DNA from: Dactylosporangium siamense
GTDB lineage: Bacteria; Actinomycetota; Actinomycetes; Mycobacteriales; Micromonosporaceae
DNA: 64,000 nt
Direction: 5' to 3'
Assembly (NCBI RefSeq): GCF_016862795.1
Contig: NZ_BONQ01000139.1
Coordinates: 30,880 to 94,879 of the forward strand
Of the stretch, positions 15,159-23,482 are shown piece after piece (the stretch's first letter is position 1; every line of letters begins with the position of its first letter). The position numbers and the translations under genes are program-made. The notes below the pieces were generated by a model. That model was given only the letters and a program-made list of their open reading frames with translations, was not told where the DNA came from and made no database searches.

Positions 15159-18100
15159 TCAGCGCCGAGCGGTGAGCGTTGCCAGCAGCCGCTCGGCCTG
15201 GCCGCGCTCGGGTTCCATACTGCGGTCCTGGAACGTCGCGATCGCGCGTTCCAGCAGTTCGGCGGCCGCGGCGGGTTCACCGATCCGGTCCATCAACCGG
15301 GCGAGGTCGAGCCGGATGAGCGCCGCGCCGCCGTGGTCCAGGACCTGCTCACGGACCGTGAGGCCCCGCACGTACATCTCCCGGGCCTGCGTGAAGCGTC
15401 CCAGCTCGGTGTTCACCTGGCCGAGGTTGCGCAGCAGGTGACCCTCGCCGATGACGTCGCCGCTGCGCCGGACCATGGCCAGCACGTCGGTCAGGATCTG
15501 CTCCGCCTGCGCGCTCTCGCCGCGCTCGGCCAGGACCTGGGCCATCCGCCGCAGCGCCTGCGCCTGACCGCCGACGTAGCCCGCCGAGCGGTAGATGTCG
15601 AGCGCCTCCTCCAGCTCCGCGTGGGCGATCGCGCTGTCGCCGCGGCGCATCCGGATGTGCGCCCGCTGGGTCAGCACGGACGCCCGGCCCACGACGTCGC
15701 CGACCAGGTCGAAGCCCCGCAGCGCCTGCTGGTAGCTGTCCAGGGCGGCGTCGTCGGCGCCGCGCTGCCGGTCGAGCAGGCCCAGGTCCCGGTGGCACAT
15801 GGCCAGCCCGTGCCGGTCGTCGAGCTGCTGGAACAGCGCCTGTGCCCGGGCCAGGACGGCCCGGGCCCGGTCCGGCTGGCCGCGGCTGATGTGCAGGGTG
15901 CCGACCGAGCCGAGCAGCACCGCGGTGCCGCGGAGGTTGCCGGCCCGGTCGGTCGCCTCGAGGGCCTGCCGGTGGCTCTTCTCCCACTGCTCGTGATAGC
16001 CGCGCGCCTCGAACAGGGTCACCAGCGTCGCGGCCAGGTCCCAGCACAGTTCGTGGAGCTGCTCCGCGGCGGCCTGCTCGACGGCGGTGCAGAGGTTGAC
16101 GTGCTCGCTGTCCATCCACTCGAGCGGATCGGCGAGGACCTGCTCCACGTATCCCGGCGGGGGCTGCCATCGCGGCGCGCTGCCGTGCAGCACCGTGAAG
16201 TCGCCGCCGTAGATCCTGCGGTGGGCCTGCTCGGCGATGGCGAGCCAGCCGCCGAGCATCCGTTCGCGGGCGGCCACCCGCACCATCGCGTCGTCGAGCG
16301 CCACGAGCTGCTCACGGGCGAACACCCGGATGATCTCGTGGAACCGGTATCGGAACTCGCCGGTCGGCTCGACCGCGACGGCTTCGAGCATCTGCACGTC
16401 GACGAGCGGCTCGAGCAGGTCGGAGGGGAACGGCCGGTGGTCGTCGACGGCCGCGCCGGCCAGCCAGCCGGGCATGCTCGGCCCCTCCGCGAGGCTGAGC
16501 AGCCGCAGCAGCGCCCGCGCGGACCGGTCCAGCCCGTCGTGGGTCAGCGACAGGCTGGCCCGGATCGTCATCTCGCCGTGCGCGAGCTCGTCGAGGCGGT
16601 GCCGCTCGTTGGCCAGCCGGTGCACCATCGACGCCAGGGACCAGTGCGGCCGGGCGGCCAGCCGGGCCGCGATGATCCGCAGGGCCAGGGGCAGCCCGCC
16701 GACGGTGCGCACCAGCGCGACCGCGGCCTGCGACTCCTTGGCCACCCGCCCGGCGCCGATCACCCGCCCGAGCAGTTCGAGGGCCTGCGCGGTGTCGAGG
16801 ATGTCCAGCTCCAGCTGGTGCGCGCCGGGCAGCGCGGTCAGCCGGACGCGGCTGGTCACCAGCACCGCGCAGCTCGCGCTGCCGGGGAGGAGCGGGATGA
16901 TCTGCTGCTCCGACGCGGCGTCGTCGAGCACCACCAGGACCCGCCGCTGGGACAGCAGGTTGCGGTACATCTCCGCGCGCTCGTCGAGCGTGTCCGGGAT
17001 CATCGGACCGGGAATGCCCAGCGCCCGCAGGAACCGGCCGAGCACCTCCACCGTCTCGACCGGCACGGCCCGGGTGCCGCCCAGGTCGCAGTAGAGCTGG
17101 CCGGTCGGGAAATGCTCCCGGCCGAGCCGATGCGCGATGTGCCTGGCCAGGGTGCTCTTGCCGACACCGGGCATCCCGACGATCACCACGACACCCATGG
17201 CCCGCCACGCGTCCGCGCCGGTGAGGATCTCCTCGGCGGCGTGGATGAGGTCGCCCCGGCCCACGAAGTCGGCGGTGTCGGCCGGCAGCTGGTGCGGCTG
17301 TTCCACCGGCGGCGGGCTCGGCACGACCGGCGCGGCGGGCTCGATCGGGCCCTGACCGGGCAGCTCGTGCAGCGCGGCGTCCCCGCCCAGGATGGCGGCC
17401 TCCAGGCTGCGCAGCTCGTCACCCGGGGTCAGGCCCAGCTCCTCGATGAGCAGGTCCCGGCCGGTGCGGTACACCTCGAGCGCCTCGGCCTGGCGACCGG
17501 AGCGGTACAGCGCCAGCATGAGCTGGCCGCGCAGCCGCTCCCGCAACGGATGCTCGTGGACCAGCCGGCCGACCTCACCCACCAGCTGGTGGTGCCGGCC
17601 GAGTTCGAGCTCCAGGTCGAGGTAGGTCTCGATGGCGTTGAGGCGGTCCTCGTCGATCCGCAGCGCCCTGGCCCGCAGCGCGTCGCTGGGGATGCCGGTG
17701 AGGAACGGGCCACGCCACAGCGCGACCGCGGACCGGAGCCGCTCCGCCGCCTCCGCCCTGGCGCCGTTGCCGGCGAGCACCCGCGCCTCCGCGACCAGAC
17801 GGTTGAACACGTGCAGGTCGATCGCGTCGTCGGTGGCGCGCATCAGGTAGCCGGGGGACTTGGTCGCGATCGACGCCTGGATCCCGGCGTCGGCCAGATT
17901 CCGGCGCAGCCGTGACACGCAGATCTGGACCTGGGTCCGTGCGGTGTCCGGCGGCTCCTCGTCCCAGATCAGGTCCACCAGATGGCTGCTGCCGACGACC
18001 CGGTTGATCTCCATCAGCAGCGCGGCGAGGACCACTTCCTGCCGGCCGGGCGGGACCCGGACCGGCCCGTCGCGGCCGGTGACCTCCAGTGGTCCGAGCA

Positions 18101-18164
18101 CCCTGAAGTCGATCCGCGCGCGCTCCGGCAGCCCCACCACCGGGGAACGATACCGTATCTCCAC
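15159..18164 (-). CDS. AfsR/SARP-family transcriptional activator (BTAD, NB-ARC, TPR)
   Basis: 1001 residues. An OmpR-type winged helix (about residues 17-110, including RVLGPLEV and SRLRRNLADAG) is followed by the bacterial transcriptional activation domain (about 115-260), an NB-ARC ATPase with P-loop GMPGVGKST near 327-335, and C-terminal tetratricopeptide repeats (about 760-990). This is the full AfsR architecture. A GTG start at 18164 fits the domain boundary. SARPs activate antibiotic operons by binding heptamer direct repeats with 11-bp spacing, and such arrays occur at 42-70 and 14891-14941, so it is the best candidate activator of the hydrazine cluster. Confidence 0.92.
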   Translation of the reverse strand: MEIRYRSPVVGLPERARIDFRVLGPLEVTGRDGPVRVPPGRQEVVLAALLMEINRVVGSSHLVDLIWDEEPPDTARTQVQICVSRLRRNLADAGIQASIATKSPGYLMRATDDAIDLHVFNRLVAEARVLAGNGARAEAAERLRSAVALWRGPFLTGIPSDALRARALRIDEDRLNAIETYLDLELELGRHHQLVGEVGRLVHEHPLRERLRGQLMLALYRSGRQAEALEVYRTGRDLLIEELGLTPGDELRSLEAAILGGDAALHELPGQGPIEPAAPVVPSPPPVEQPHQLPADTADFVGRGDLIHAAEEILTGADAWRAMGVVVIVGMPGVGKSTLARHIAHRLGREHFPTGQLYCDLGGTRAVPVETVEVLGRFLRALGIPGPMIPDTLDERAEMYRNLLSQRRVLVVLDDAASEQQIIPLLPGSASCAVLVTSRVRLTALPGAHQLELDILDTAQALELLGRVIGAGRVAKESQAAVALVRTVGGLPLALRIIAARLAARPHWSLASMVHRLANERHRLDELAHGEMTIRASLSLTHDGLDRSARALLRLLSLAEGPSMPGWLAGAAVDDHRPFPSDLLEPLVDVQMLEAVAVEPTGEFRYRFHEIIRVFAREQLVALDDAMVRVAARERMLGGWLAIAEQAHRRIYGGDFTVLHGSAPRWQPPPGYVEQVLADPLEWMDSEHVNLCTAVEQAAAEQLHELCWDLAATLVTLFEARGYHEQWEKSHRQALEATDRAGNLRGTAVLLGSVGTLHISRGQPDRARAVLARAQALFQQLDDRHGLAMCHRDLGLLDRQRGADDAALDSYQQALRGFDLVGDVVGRASVLTQRAHIRMRRGDSAIAHAELEEALDIYRSAGYVGGQAQALRRMAQVLAERGESAQAEQILTDVLAMVRRSGDVIGEGHLLRNLGQVNTELGRFTQAREMYVRGLTVREQVLDHGGAALIRLDLARLMDRIGEPAAAAELLERAIATFQDRSMEPERGQAERLLATLTARR

Positions 18165-18606
18165 GGTGACGGCGCCCTCACAGGAATTGGGGAACGTTGA
18201 TGTAACGGTCGCCCCCCAATCGCCAGCTGTCTATCAGGCAAAGGACACTCGATTCGGCCCGGACGAGGGTTGTGCGAGTGTGATTGGTGCGTTACTGGCG
18301 TCGAGTCGTGCATTCCTGTGCTTGTTGTTGGGCGACAAATGGCTTTGCGTAATGACATCAGTCGATCGGCTACCTGGCGTCGGCCGGTCCGTGGTGGTCA
18401 GCGGTGGTCGGCCGCCGGGTCGATGCCGGCCGGGAGCAGCCCGGAGCCCTGCCGCCGGCGCGCCACCCGTGCGCCGGGTTGGCTGATCATGAAATCTCTC
18501 TAAAGAAACTTGTCTATTTCGACGGATGTGCCCATCCTGGGTCCGTTCGTCCGTGTGGCAACGATGTCATACGGGTCCATGCATTCCTTCCGCCAAGGGA
18601 GTGTCC
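18165..18606. other. Divergent intergenic region, AT-richer, no gene seen
   Basis: 442 bp between the SARP start and the protease start hold no credible coding frame. GC content is visibly lower, especially 18490-18530. An inverted repeat ATTGGGG (18186-18192) / CCCCAAT (18214-18220) lies 22-56 nt before the SARP GTG and could be its autoregulatory site. Promoters for both divergent genes should lie here, but I could not assign convincing -35/-10 pairs. Confidence 0.5.
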
Positions 18607-20052
18607 TTGAAGACGTTCTTCCGACCGAAACGGTTCCTGCTCATCGGGGCGGCCGTCCTGCTGGGCACCGCCGCGCTCAACATCCCGAACTCCCTCGCCG
18701 GCACCGCCGCCCGGGACGGCGGCTCGACCGCCATGCCGGCCAACGACGCCGCCCGCGGGCTCGTCTACGACGGTTTCCGGGCCGGGACCGGCCGCTGCAA
18801 GGGCATGATGGAGGTCAAGAGCATCCCCGGCGCCTGCACGCACGGCCCGGACGCCACCTTCCCGGGCATGACCGTGTCCGAGTCCGTCGCGCCGCTGCCG
18901 GCGAACCTCGCGGCCGCCGGGACGGCGGCAGCCGCCGTCGTCTGTGACGGCGACGGGCAGAGCGGCAACCGGGTCCAGGTGCTGTACGTGCGCGGCTCCG
19001 GCAACGCCGACCGCTACAACCAGTACCTCGCCTCGATCCGCACCTGGACGCAGGGGGTCGACGACATCTACAGCGCCAGCGCCGCGCAGACCGGCGGCAC
19101 CCGGCACATCCGGTTCGTCACCGACAGCGGCTGCAACATCGCGGTCACCAACGTGGCGATCGCCAACAGCGCCCTGAGCGACTTCGGCAACTCCGTCAAC
19201 GCGATCAAGGCACTCGGCTACAACCGCACCGACCGCAAGTACCTGATGTACGTGGACGCCACGGCGCTGTGCGGCGTCGCGTACGTGACGCTCGACGACC
19301 AGCCGGGCCAGAACAACGCCAACAACTCCGGCGCGTCCTTCAGCCGGGTCGACTCCGGCTGCTGGTCTCCCGGCCCGGCCGCGCACGAACTGACCCACGC
19401 CATGGGTGCCGTGATGAGCTCGTCGCCGAACCACACGGCCTACGGCCACTGCACCGACGACTACGACATCATGTGCTACAACGACGGGCCCGGCACCTCG
19501 GTCCGGATCGTCTGCGCCGACCAGGCCCAGGACAACCGCCTGGACTGCAACAAGAACGACTACTTCAACACCAACCCGCCCGCCGGTTCCTACCTCGCCA
19601 CCCACTGGAACGTCGCCAACAACCGGTTCCTGATCAACGGCGGCAACGGCGGCGGCGGTGCGAAGACCGGGCCGCTGACCATGACCGGCGTCGGCAAGTG
19701 CGTCGACGTCAACGCGGCCGGCACCGCCAACGGCACCCGCATCCAGATCTGGTCCTGCAACGGCAGCGCCGCCCAGCAGTGGACGGTGCAGGGCGACGGC
19801 TCGATCCGCGCGGTCGGCAAGTGCCTCGACGTGGCCTCGGGCGGCACCGCCAACGGCACCAAGCTCCAGCTGTGGGACTGCAACGGCACCGGCGCGCAGC
19901 AGTGGACCTACGTCGCCGCCAGCCAGGCACTGCGCAACCCGCAGTCCGGCCGCTGCCTGGACGACAACGCCGGCAGCACCACCGACGGCACCCAGCTGCA
20001 GATCTGGGACTGCAACGGCTCCAACGCCCAGCGGGTGACCCTGCCCGCCTGA
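18607..20052 (+). CDS. Secreted metzincin-like metallopeptidase with ricin B lectin domain
   Basis: 481 residues from a TTG start 5 nt after AAGGGAG; the hydrophobic segment FLLIGAAVLLGTAAL is a signal peptide. The catalytic region has HELTH (His260, Glu261, His264) followed by AMG and a downstream DIMCY that looks like a metzincin Met-turn. The usual third histidine of HExxHxxGxxH is not at its standard spacing; a His in NHTAYGH may replace it. Residues about 355-480 form a ricin B-type beta-trefoil with three repeats, each holding a Q-x-W or equivalent (QQWTV, QQWTY). A secreted protease that binds glycans is the likely role. Confidence 0.88.
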   Translation: MKTFFRPKRFLLIGAAVLLGTAALNIPNSLAGTAARDGGSTAMPANDAARGLVYDGFRAGTGRCKGMMEVKSIPGACTHGPDATFPGMTVSESVAPLPANLAAAGTAAAAVVCDGDGQSGNRVQVLYVRGSGNADRYNQYLASIRTWTQGVDDIYSASAAQTGGTRHIRFVTDSGCNIAVTNVAIANSALSDFGNSVNAIKALGYNRTDRKYLMYVDATALCGVAYVTLDDQPGQNNANNSGASFSRVDSGCWSPGPAAHELTHAMGAVMSSSPNHTAYGHCTDDYDIMCYNDGPGTSVRIVCADQAQDNRLDCNKNDYFNTNPPAGSYLATHWNVANNRFLINGGNGGGGAKTGPLTMTGVGKCVDVNAAGTANGTRIQIWSCNGSAAQQWTVQGDGSIRAVGKCLDVASGGTANGTKLQLWDCNGTGAQQWTYVAASQALRNPQSGRCLDDNAGSTTDGTQLQIWDCNGSNAQRVTLPA

Positions 20053-20061
20053 CCCGGCGAT

Positions 20062-20096
20062 CCGGCGGCCCGGTGCACCACCTGCCGGGCCGCCGG
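20062..20096 (+). terminator. Strong stem-loop after the metallopeptidase gene
   Basis: A perfect 12-bp GC stem (CCGGCGGCCCGG and its complement) with an 11-nt loop begins 10 nt after the stop codon. It is a typical actinobacterial terminator without a U-tract. Confidence 0.75.
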
Positions 20097-20145
20097 TCTC
20101 CGCCACCCAGCGGGTGGGGTGGCGCCGCAGACCTACCCTCAGCGC

Positions 20146-21042
20146 ATGGCGGGTCTGGATCCCCGGAATCTCGGCGGCGTGCGGGAACTGGTCGCGTACG
20201 CGGCGGCCGTGCTGGTCGCGTGGCTGACCGCGCTGCTGCTGCGGGCGCTGCTGCGCGGCAGTGGCCGGGTCGCGGAGCCCGAACCGGGTCCAGAGGACGT
20301 CGCCTACCTGACCGGCGGCCCGTGGCAGGCCGTGTACGCGGCCGTCGCGGCGCTGAGCAGCACCGGCAGCCTCCTCGCCGCCGGCGGCCGGATGCACGCC
20401 GGCGGCCCGCTGCCCCGCGGCGCGGGTGAGGTCGCCGCCGCCGTCCATGCCGCGGCCCGGACCGGCACCCAGGTCAACCTGCTGCCGGCGCACCCGGCTG
20501 TCCGCGCCGCGCTGGACCGGGCCGGCGACCGGCTCCGCGGGCAGGGTGCGCTGCTGTCGCCGGGCCGGCGCCGGGCGATGGGCCTCACCACGGTGCCGTT
20601 GTTCGTCCTGGCGGTGTTCGGCGCGGTGCGCTTCGGGCTGAACCTGCCCTCCGACGACAGCGCGGCCGCAGCCGCCTCCGTGCGGAGCCTGCTCACCCTG
20701 GTCTGTGCGATGCTCGCACTGGTCACGGGCATCGTGGTGGCCGTCCGGGCGCAGATCCGTAACCGGGGCGGCGACCGGCTGGTCCGCGACCTGCGCCGCC
20801 GGTACACCGCGCTCGAACCACGGCGCAACCTCTCGCTGGCCGGCAATGGTCCGGCCGCGGCCACGCTCGCCGTCGGGCTGTTCGGCACCGCCGCCCTGTG
20901 GACCGCCGACCCGGCCTTCGCCCGCGCCGCGGACGTGCCGCAGCAACGGGCCACCTCGGGCGGCGGCTACGGTGGCGACGGCGGGTACCAGAGCGACAGC
21001 GACTCCAGCTGCAGCACCGGTGGCAGCTGCGGGAGCAGCTGA
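20146..21042 (+). CDS. TIGR04222-like membrane protein
   Basis: 298 residues with hydrophobic segments near 17-35, 145-160, 178-198 and 225-243, and a low-complexity Gly/Ser/Asp tail ending CSTGGSCGSS. This matches the TIGR04222 family pattern: an N-terminal anchor, a soluble region with GxVNLLPAHPAV, and a Gly/Ser/Cys-rich end. Homologues are common in actinomycetes and have no known function. The ATG at 20146 is chosen because the anchor follows directly. It is tail-to-tail with the nuclease gene, 2 bp apart. Confidence 0.7.
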   Translation: MAGLDPRNLGGVRELVAYAAAVLVAWLTALLLRALLRGSGRVAEPEPGPEDVAYLTGGPWQAVYAAVAALSSTGSLLAAGGRMHAGGPLPRGAGEVAAAVHAAARTGTQVNLLPAHPAVRAALDRAGDRLRGQGALLSPGRRRAMGLTTVPLFVLAVFGAVRFGLNLPSDDSAAAAASVRSLLTLVCAMLALVTGIVVAVRAQIRNRGGDRLVRDLRRRYTALEPRRNLSLAGNGPAAATLAVGLFGTAALWTADPAFARAADVPQQRATSGGGYGGDGGYQSDSDSSCSTGGSCGSS

Positions 21043-21044
21043 GC

Positions 21045-21605
21045 TCAGCCGGGGATCAGGGTCGCCCGGGCGGCGCCGTCGAGCGGGGTGAAGTCGTAGG
21101 AGTCCTCGCCGTCGGCGGTCATCGCGTAGGCGGAGTACCCGCCGGTGGGGACGGGTGGAGCGGCCGTCGCGGGGTGGCGGGTGAGGTACGTCCACGCCGT
21201 GTCGACCAGGCGGACGCAGGCGATCCCGTGGGCCTCGGCGAACTGGAGGGCGCCGCTCTGGAAGCCGGTGGCGGCCACCACCACGCCCTTCTGCGCGCCC
21301 GTGGACTGGAGCTTGGCGAGCAGGACCTGCACGTCGGACCGTTTGACCGGGTCCTTGTGGCGCTTGCACTCGAACAGGATCAGGAAGTCCATGCCGGCCA
21401 GCCGGAAGCGGGCCGTGACGTCCATGACGTAGGTCCCGTCCAGCCCCTCGACCGGATCGAGGTGGTTGACGTTCCAGCCGACCAGGTCGAGGTCCATCGA
21501 CGTGGCGATCGCCGCGACCGCCTCCTCGTAGGCCTTCGGCGTGACGTCGAACGCCGGCCAATGGTCTTCCTCGCCGGCCACGAAACCGTTGCTCACAGCG
21601 GACAC
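21045..21605 (-). CDS. Mrr-like restriction endonuclease-fold protein
   Basis: 186 residues with the Mrr_cat PD-(D/E)xK core: MDVTARFR (catalytic Asp near 62), then LFECKRHKDPVKRSDVQ (Glu and Lys of ExK near 79-81), and later GFQSGALQFAEAHGI, the conserved Mrr helix. No N-terminal winged helix is present. Such nucleases cut modified or foreign DNA. The gene starts (GTG) 38 bp from the divergent WD40 gene, so the two share a promoter region and may form one defence locus with the CHAT protease. Confidence 0.8.
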   Translation of the reverse strand: MSAVSNGFVAGEEDHWPAFDVTPKAYEEAVAAIATSMDLDLVGWNVNHLDPVEGLDGTYVMDVTARFRLAGMDFLILFECKRHKDPVKRSDVQVLLAKLQSTGAQKGVVVAATGFQSGALQFAEAHGIACVRLVDTAWTYLTRHPATAAPPVPTGGYSAYAMTADGEDSYDFTPLDGAARATLIPG

Positions 21606-21643
21606 GGTACGGGGAACCGCCGGCCACGCATCGACTGGCTAGG

Positions 21644-23476
21644 ATGCCGTGGGTGGCGGTTGACCGGGGCGCGATGATCGATCTGGAGCACGAGGCGCAC
21701 GAGCCGGTCGCGCAGTGGAAGCTCCGCGACCACGGTCCCCTGGGCATGGCGGTCGCGATCCAGGTCGGCACGGCCGGCGACGGCTGGTACGTGCGGCACC
21801 AGGCGTTCGGTGGCCGGCGCTTCGCCGGCAAGGAGGCCGCCTGGCAGGCGGTCCGCGGGCTGATGGGACAGCACGACGGCAGCTGGGAGCGGGTCGACGT
21901 CGACGCCGGGCCGTTCGCGGTGCTGTGCCGCCCGGACGGTTCGCGGACCCTGTACGACACCTACGACGACGCATCGCTGCACGCCGCCTGGGGGCACCGC
22001 CAGGACGAGCGCTGGGACGCCTACCTGGCCGCGATGGGCGCGGGCGACACGCTGCGGCGCACCGAGACGCACTCGCTGCTCGAGGGGTTCATCGAACTGG
22101 TCAGGTATCGCGACCCGGTCGACGGCACGCAGCGGTTCGCGGTCTCCACGGCGGTCGAGTCGGGCTGCGACTGGCGGGTGGTCGACTACCGCGAGCGCGG
22201 TCCGGCCGAGGCGGAGTACGAGGACGAGGTGTGGTCCAACGTCAACCCGGAGCTGCCGTACCGGTCGAGCGACATCGTCGACGTGCCGGTCAGCCGCCGG
22301 TCCAGGCCGCCGCACGGCCTGAGTGTCACCGCGTGCGGGGTGGTCGGCGTGACCGACGAGTTGCAGTACCTGGGCCTGCTGCCGCCGCGGATCAGCTGGC
22401 CGCGGACACCTCCGGCGGCCGGACCGCCGCGCCCGGTGTGCGGCATGACGGCCCGGCCGAGGGGCTGGGGACCGGCGGCGGTGGACGTCCGCGACGTCAC
22501 CCCGGCGGCGTGGCGGGAGGCGGCCGACCCGCCGCCCAATCACCTGGCGCTGGCCGCTCTGCCCGACGGGCGGCACCTGCTCGCCGTGGCCGAGGACGCC
22601 GCGGCCCAGGTCTGGAGCACCGGTGACGGTCGCCGGATCCGCACGGTCGCCGGGCACACCGACCGGGTGCTGTCCGTCGCGTTGACCGCGCTCGCCGACG
22701 GCGAGGTGGTGCTGGCCACCGGCGGGCAGGATCACGTGGCCCGCGTCTGGACCGTCCGGGACGGCGCACCGGTCGCCGAGTTCACCGGGCACCACGGACC
22801 GGTCAACGCCGTCGCCTGGGCCTGCCCGCCCGGCGACGTGCCGTGGCTGATCACCGGCGGCGACGACGCGACGGTGCGCGTCTGGGACGTCAGGACGCAG
22901 GAGACCCGGGCGGTCCTCGAGGTCGGCGAGCGCAGCGTCGACCTGGTGTGGTCGGTGGCCGCGGCCGTGCGGTCCGACGGGCACGTCTGCGTCGTCGCGG
23001 GCGTCGACGACGCGCGCAGGTCCACCGTGCACGTCTGGGACGCGACAGCCGGCGCCGCGACGCACGAGCTCGGGTTCGAGCGGGCCGGATCCGGGGTGCA
23101 GCCGCTGCACGTGGCGGTGGCGACGCTCGCCGACCGCTCGTTGCGGGTGGCCGCCGCCGCGGGCGACGTGGTGCGGGTGTGGGACGGCCACACGGGTGAG
23201 GTGGTGCGGACCTTCCCGGCGCCGGGGCGGGACGCCGACGGCGTCGCCCTGGCCGTGCTGCCCGACCTTCGCGTGGCCGTCGCCGCGACCGGCGGACGGC
23301 AGACCATGGTCTGGGACGCCGAGTCGGGCGCGCCACTGGCCACCGTGGACCACGCGGCCGACGGCTGGCCCCAACCGGTCGACCTCCTCGCCCGGCCGGA
23401 CGGTGCGCTGCTGCTGGCGACCGGCCGGGCGAGCGACCCGCCGGCCCGTGTCCTGCGGCTGAGCCCGCGCTGGTAG
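21644..23476 (+). CDS. WD40-repeat protein with an uncharacterised N-terminal domain
   Basis: 610 residues. The first ~270 (including the repeated QxFGGRRFAGKEAAW-type segment) match no domain I know. From about 290 on there are five or six WD40-like units: AAQVWSTGD, VARVWTVRD, TVRVWDVRT, TVHVWDATA, VVRVWDGHT and TMVWDAESG. They would form most of a beta-propeller. No signal peptide, so it is cytoplasmic. The stop is 4 bp before the GTG of the TPR-CHAT gene, so the two are cotranscribed. WD40 and CHAT proteins co-occur in proposed conflict systems of multicellular bacteria. The alternative ATG is 21674. Confidence 0.8.
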   Translation: MPWVAVDRGAMIDLEHEAHEPVAQWKLRDHGPLGMAVAIQVGTAGDGWYVRHQAFGGRRFAGKEAAWQAVRGLMGQHDGSWERVDVDAGPFAVLCRPDGSRTLYDTYDDASLHAAWGHRQDERWDAYLAAMGAGDTLRRTETHSLLEGFIELVRYRDPVDGTQRFAVSTAVESGCDWRVVDYRERGPAEAEYEDEVWSNVNPELPYRSSDIVDVPVSRRSRPPHGLSVTACGVVGVTDELQYLGLLPPRISWPRTPPAAGPPRPVCGMTARPRGWGPAAVDVRDVTPAAWREAADPPPNHLALAALPDGRHLLAVAEDAAAQVWSTGDGRRIRTVAGHTDRVLSVALTALADGEVVLATGGQDHVARVWTVRDGAPVAEFTGHHGPVNAVAWACPPGDVPWLITGGDDATVRVWDVRTQETRAVLEVGERSVDLVWSVAAAVRSDGHVCVVAGVDDARRSTVHVWDATAGAATHELGFERAGSGVQPLHVAVATLADRSLRVAAAAGDVVRVWDGHTGEVVRTFPAPGRDADGVALAVLPDLRVAVAATGGRQTMVWDAESGAPLATVDHAADGWPQPVDLLARPDGALLLATGRASDPPARVLRLSPRW

Positions 23477-23482
23477 CGGCCG

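Noticed and set aside
15000..17915. A long rightward frame across the SARP gene
   Set aside because: It is the complement of the well-supported SARP coding sequence and has a biased, domain-free composition.
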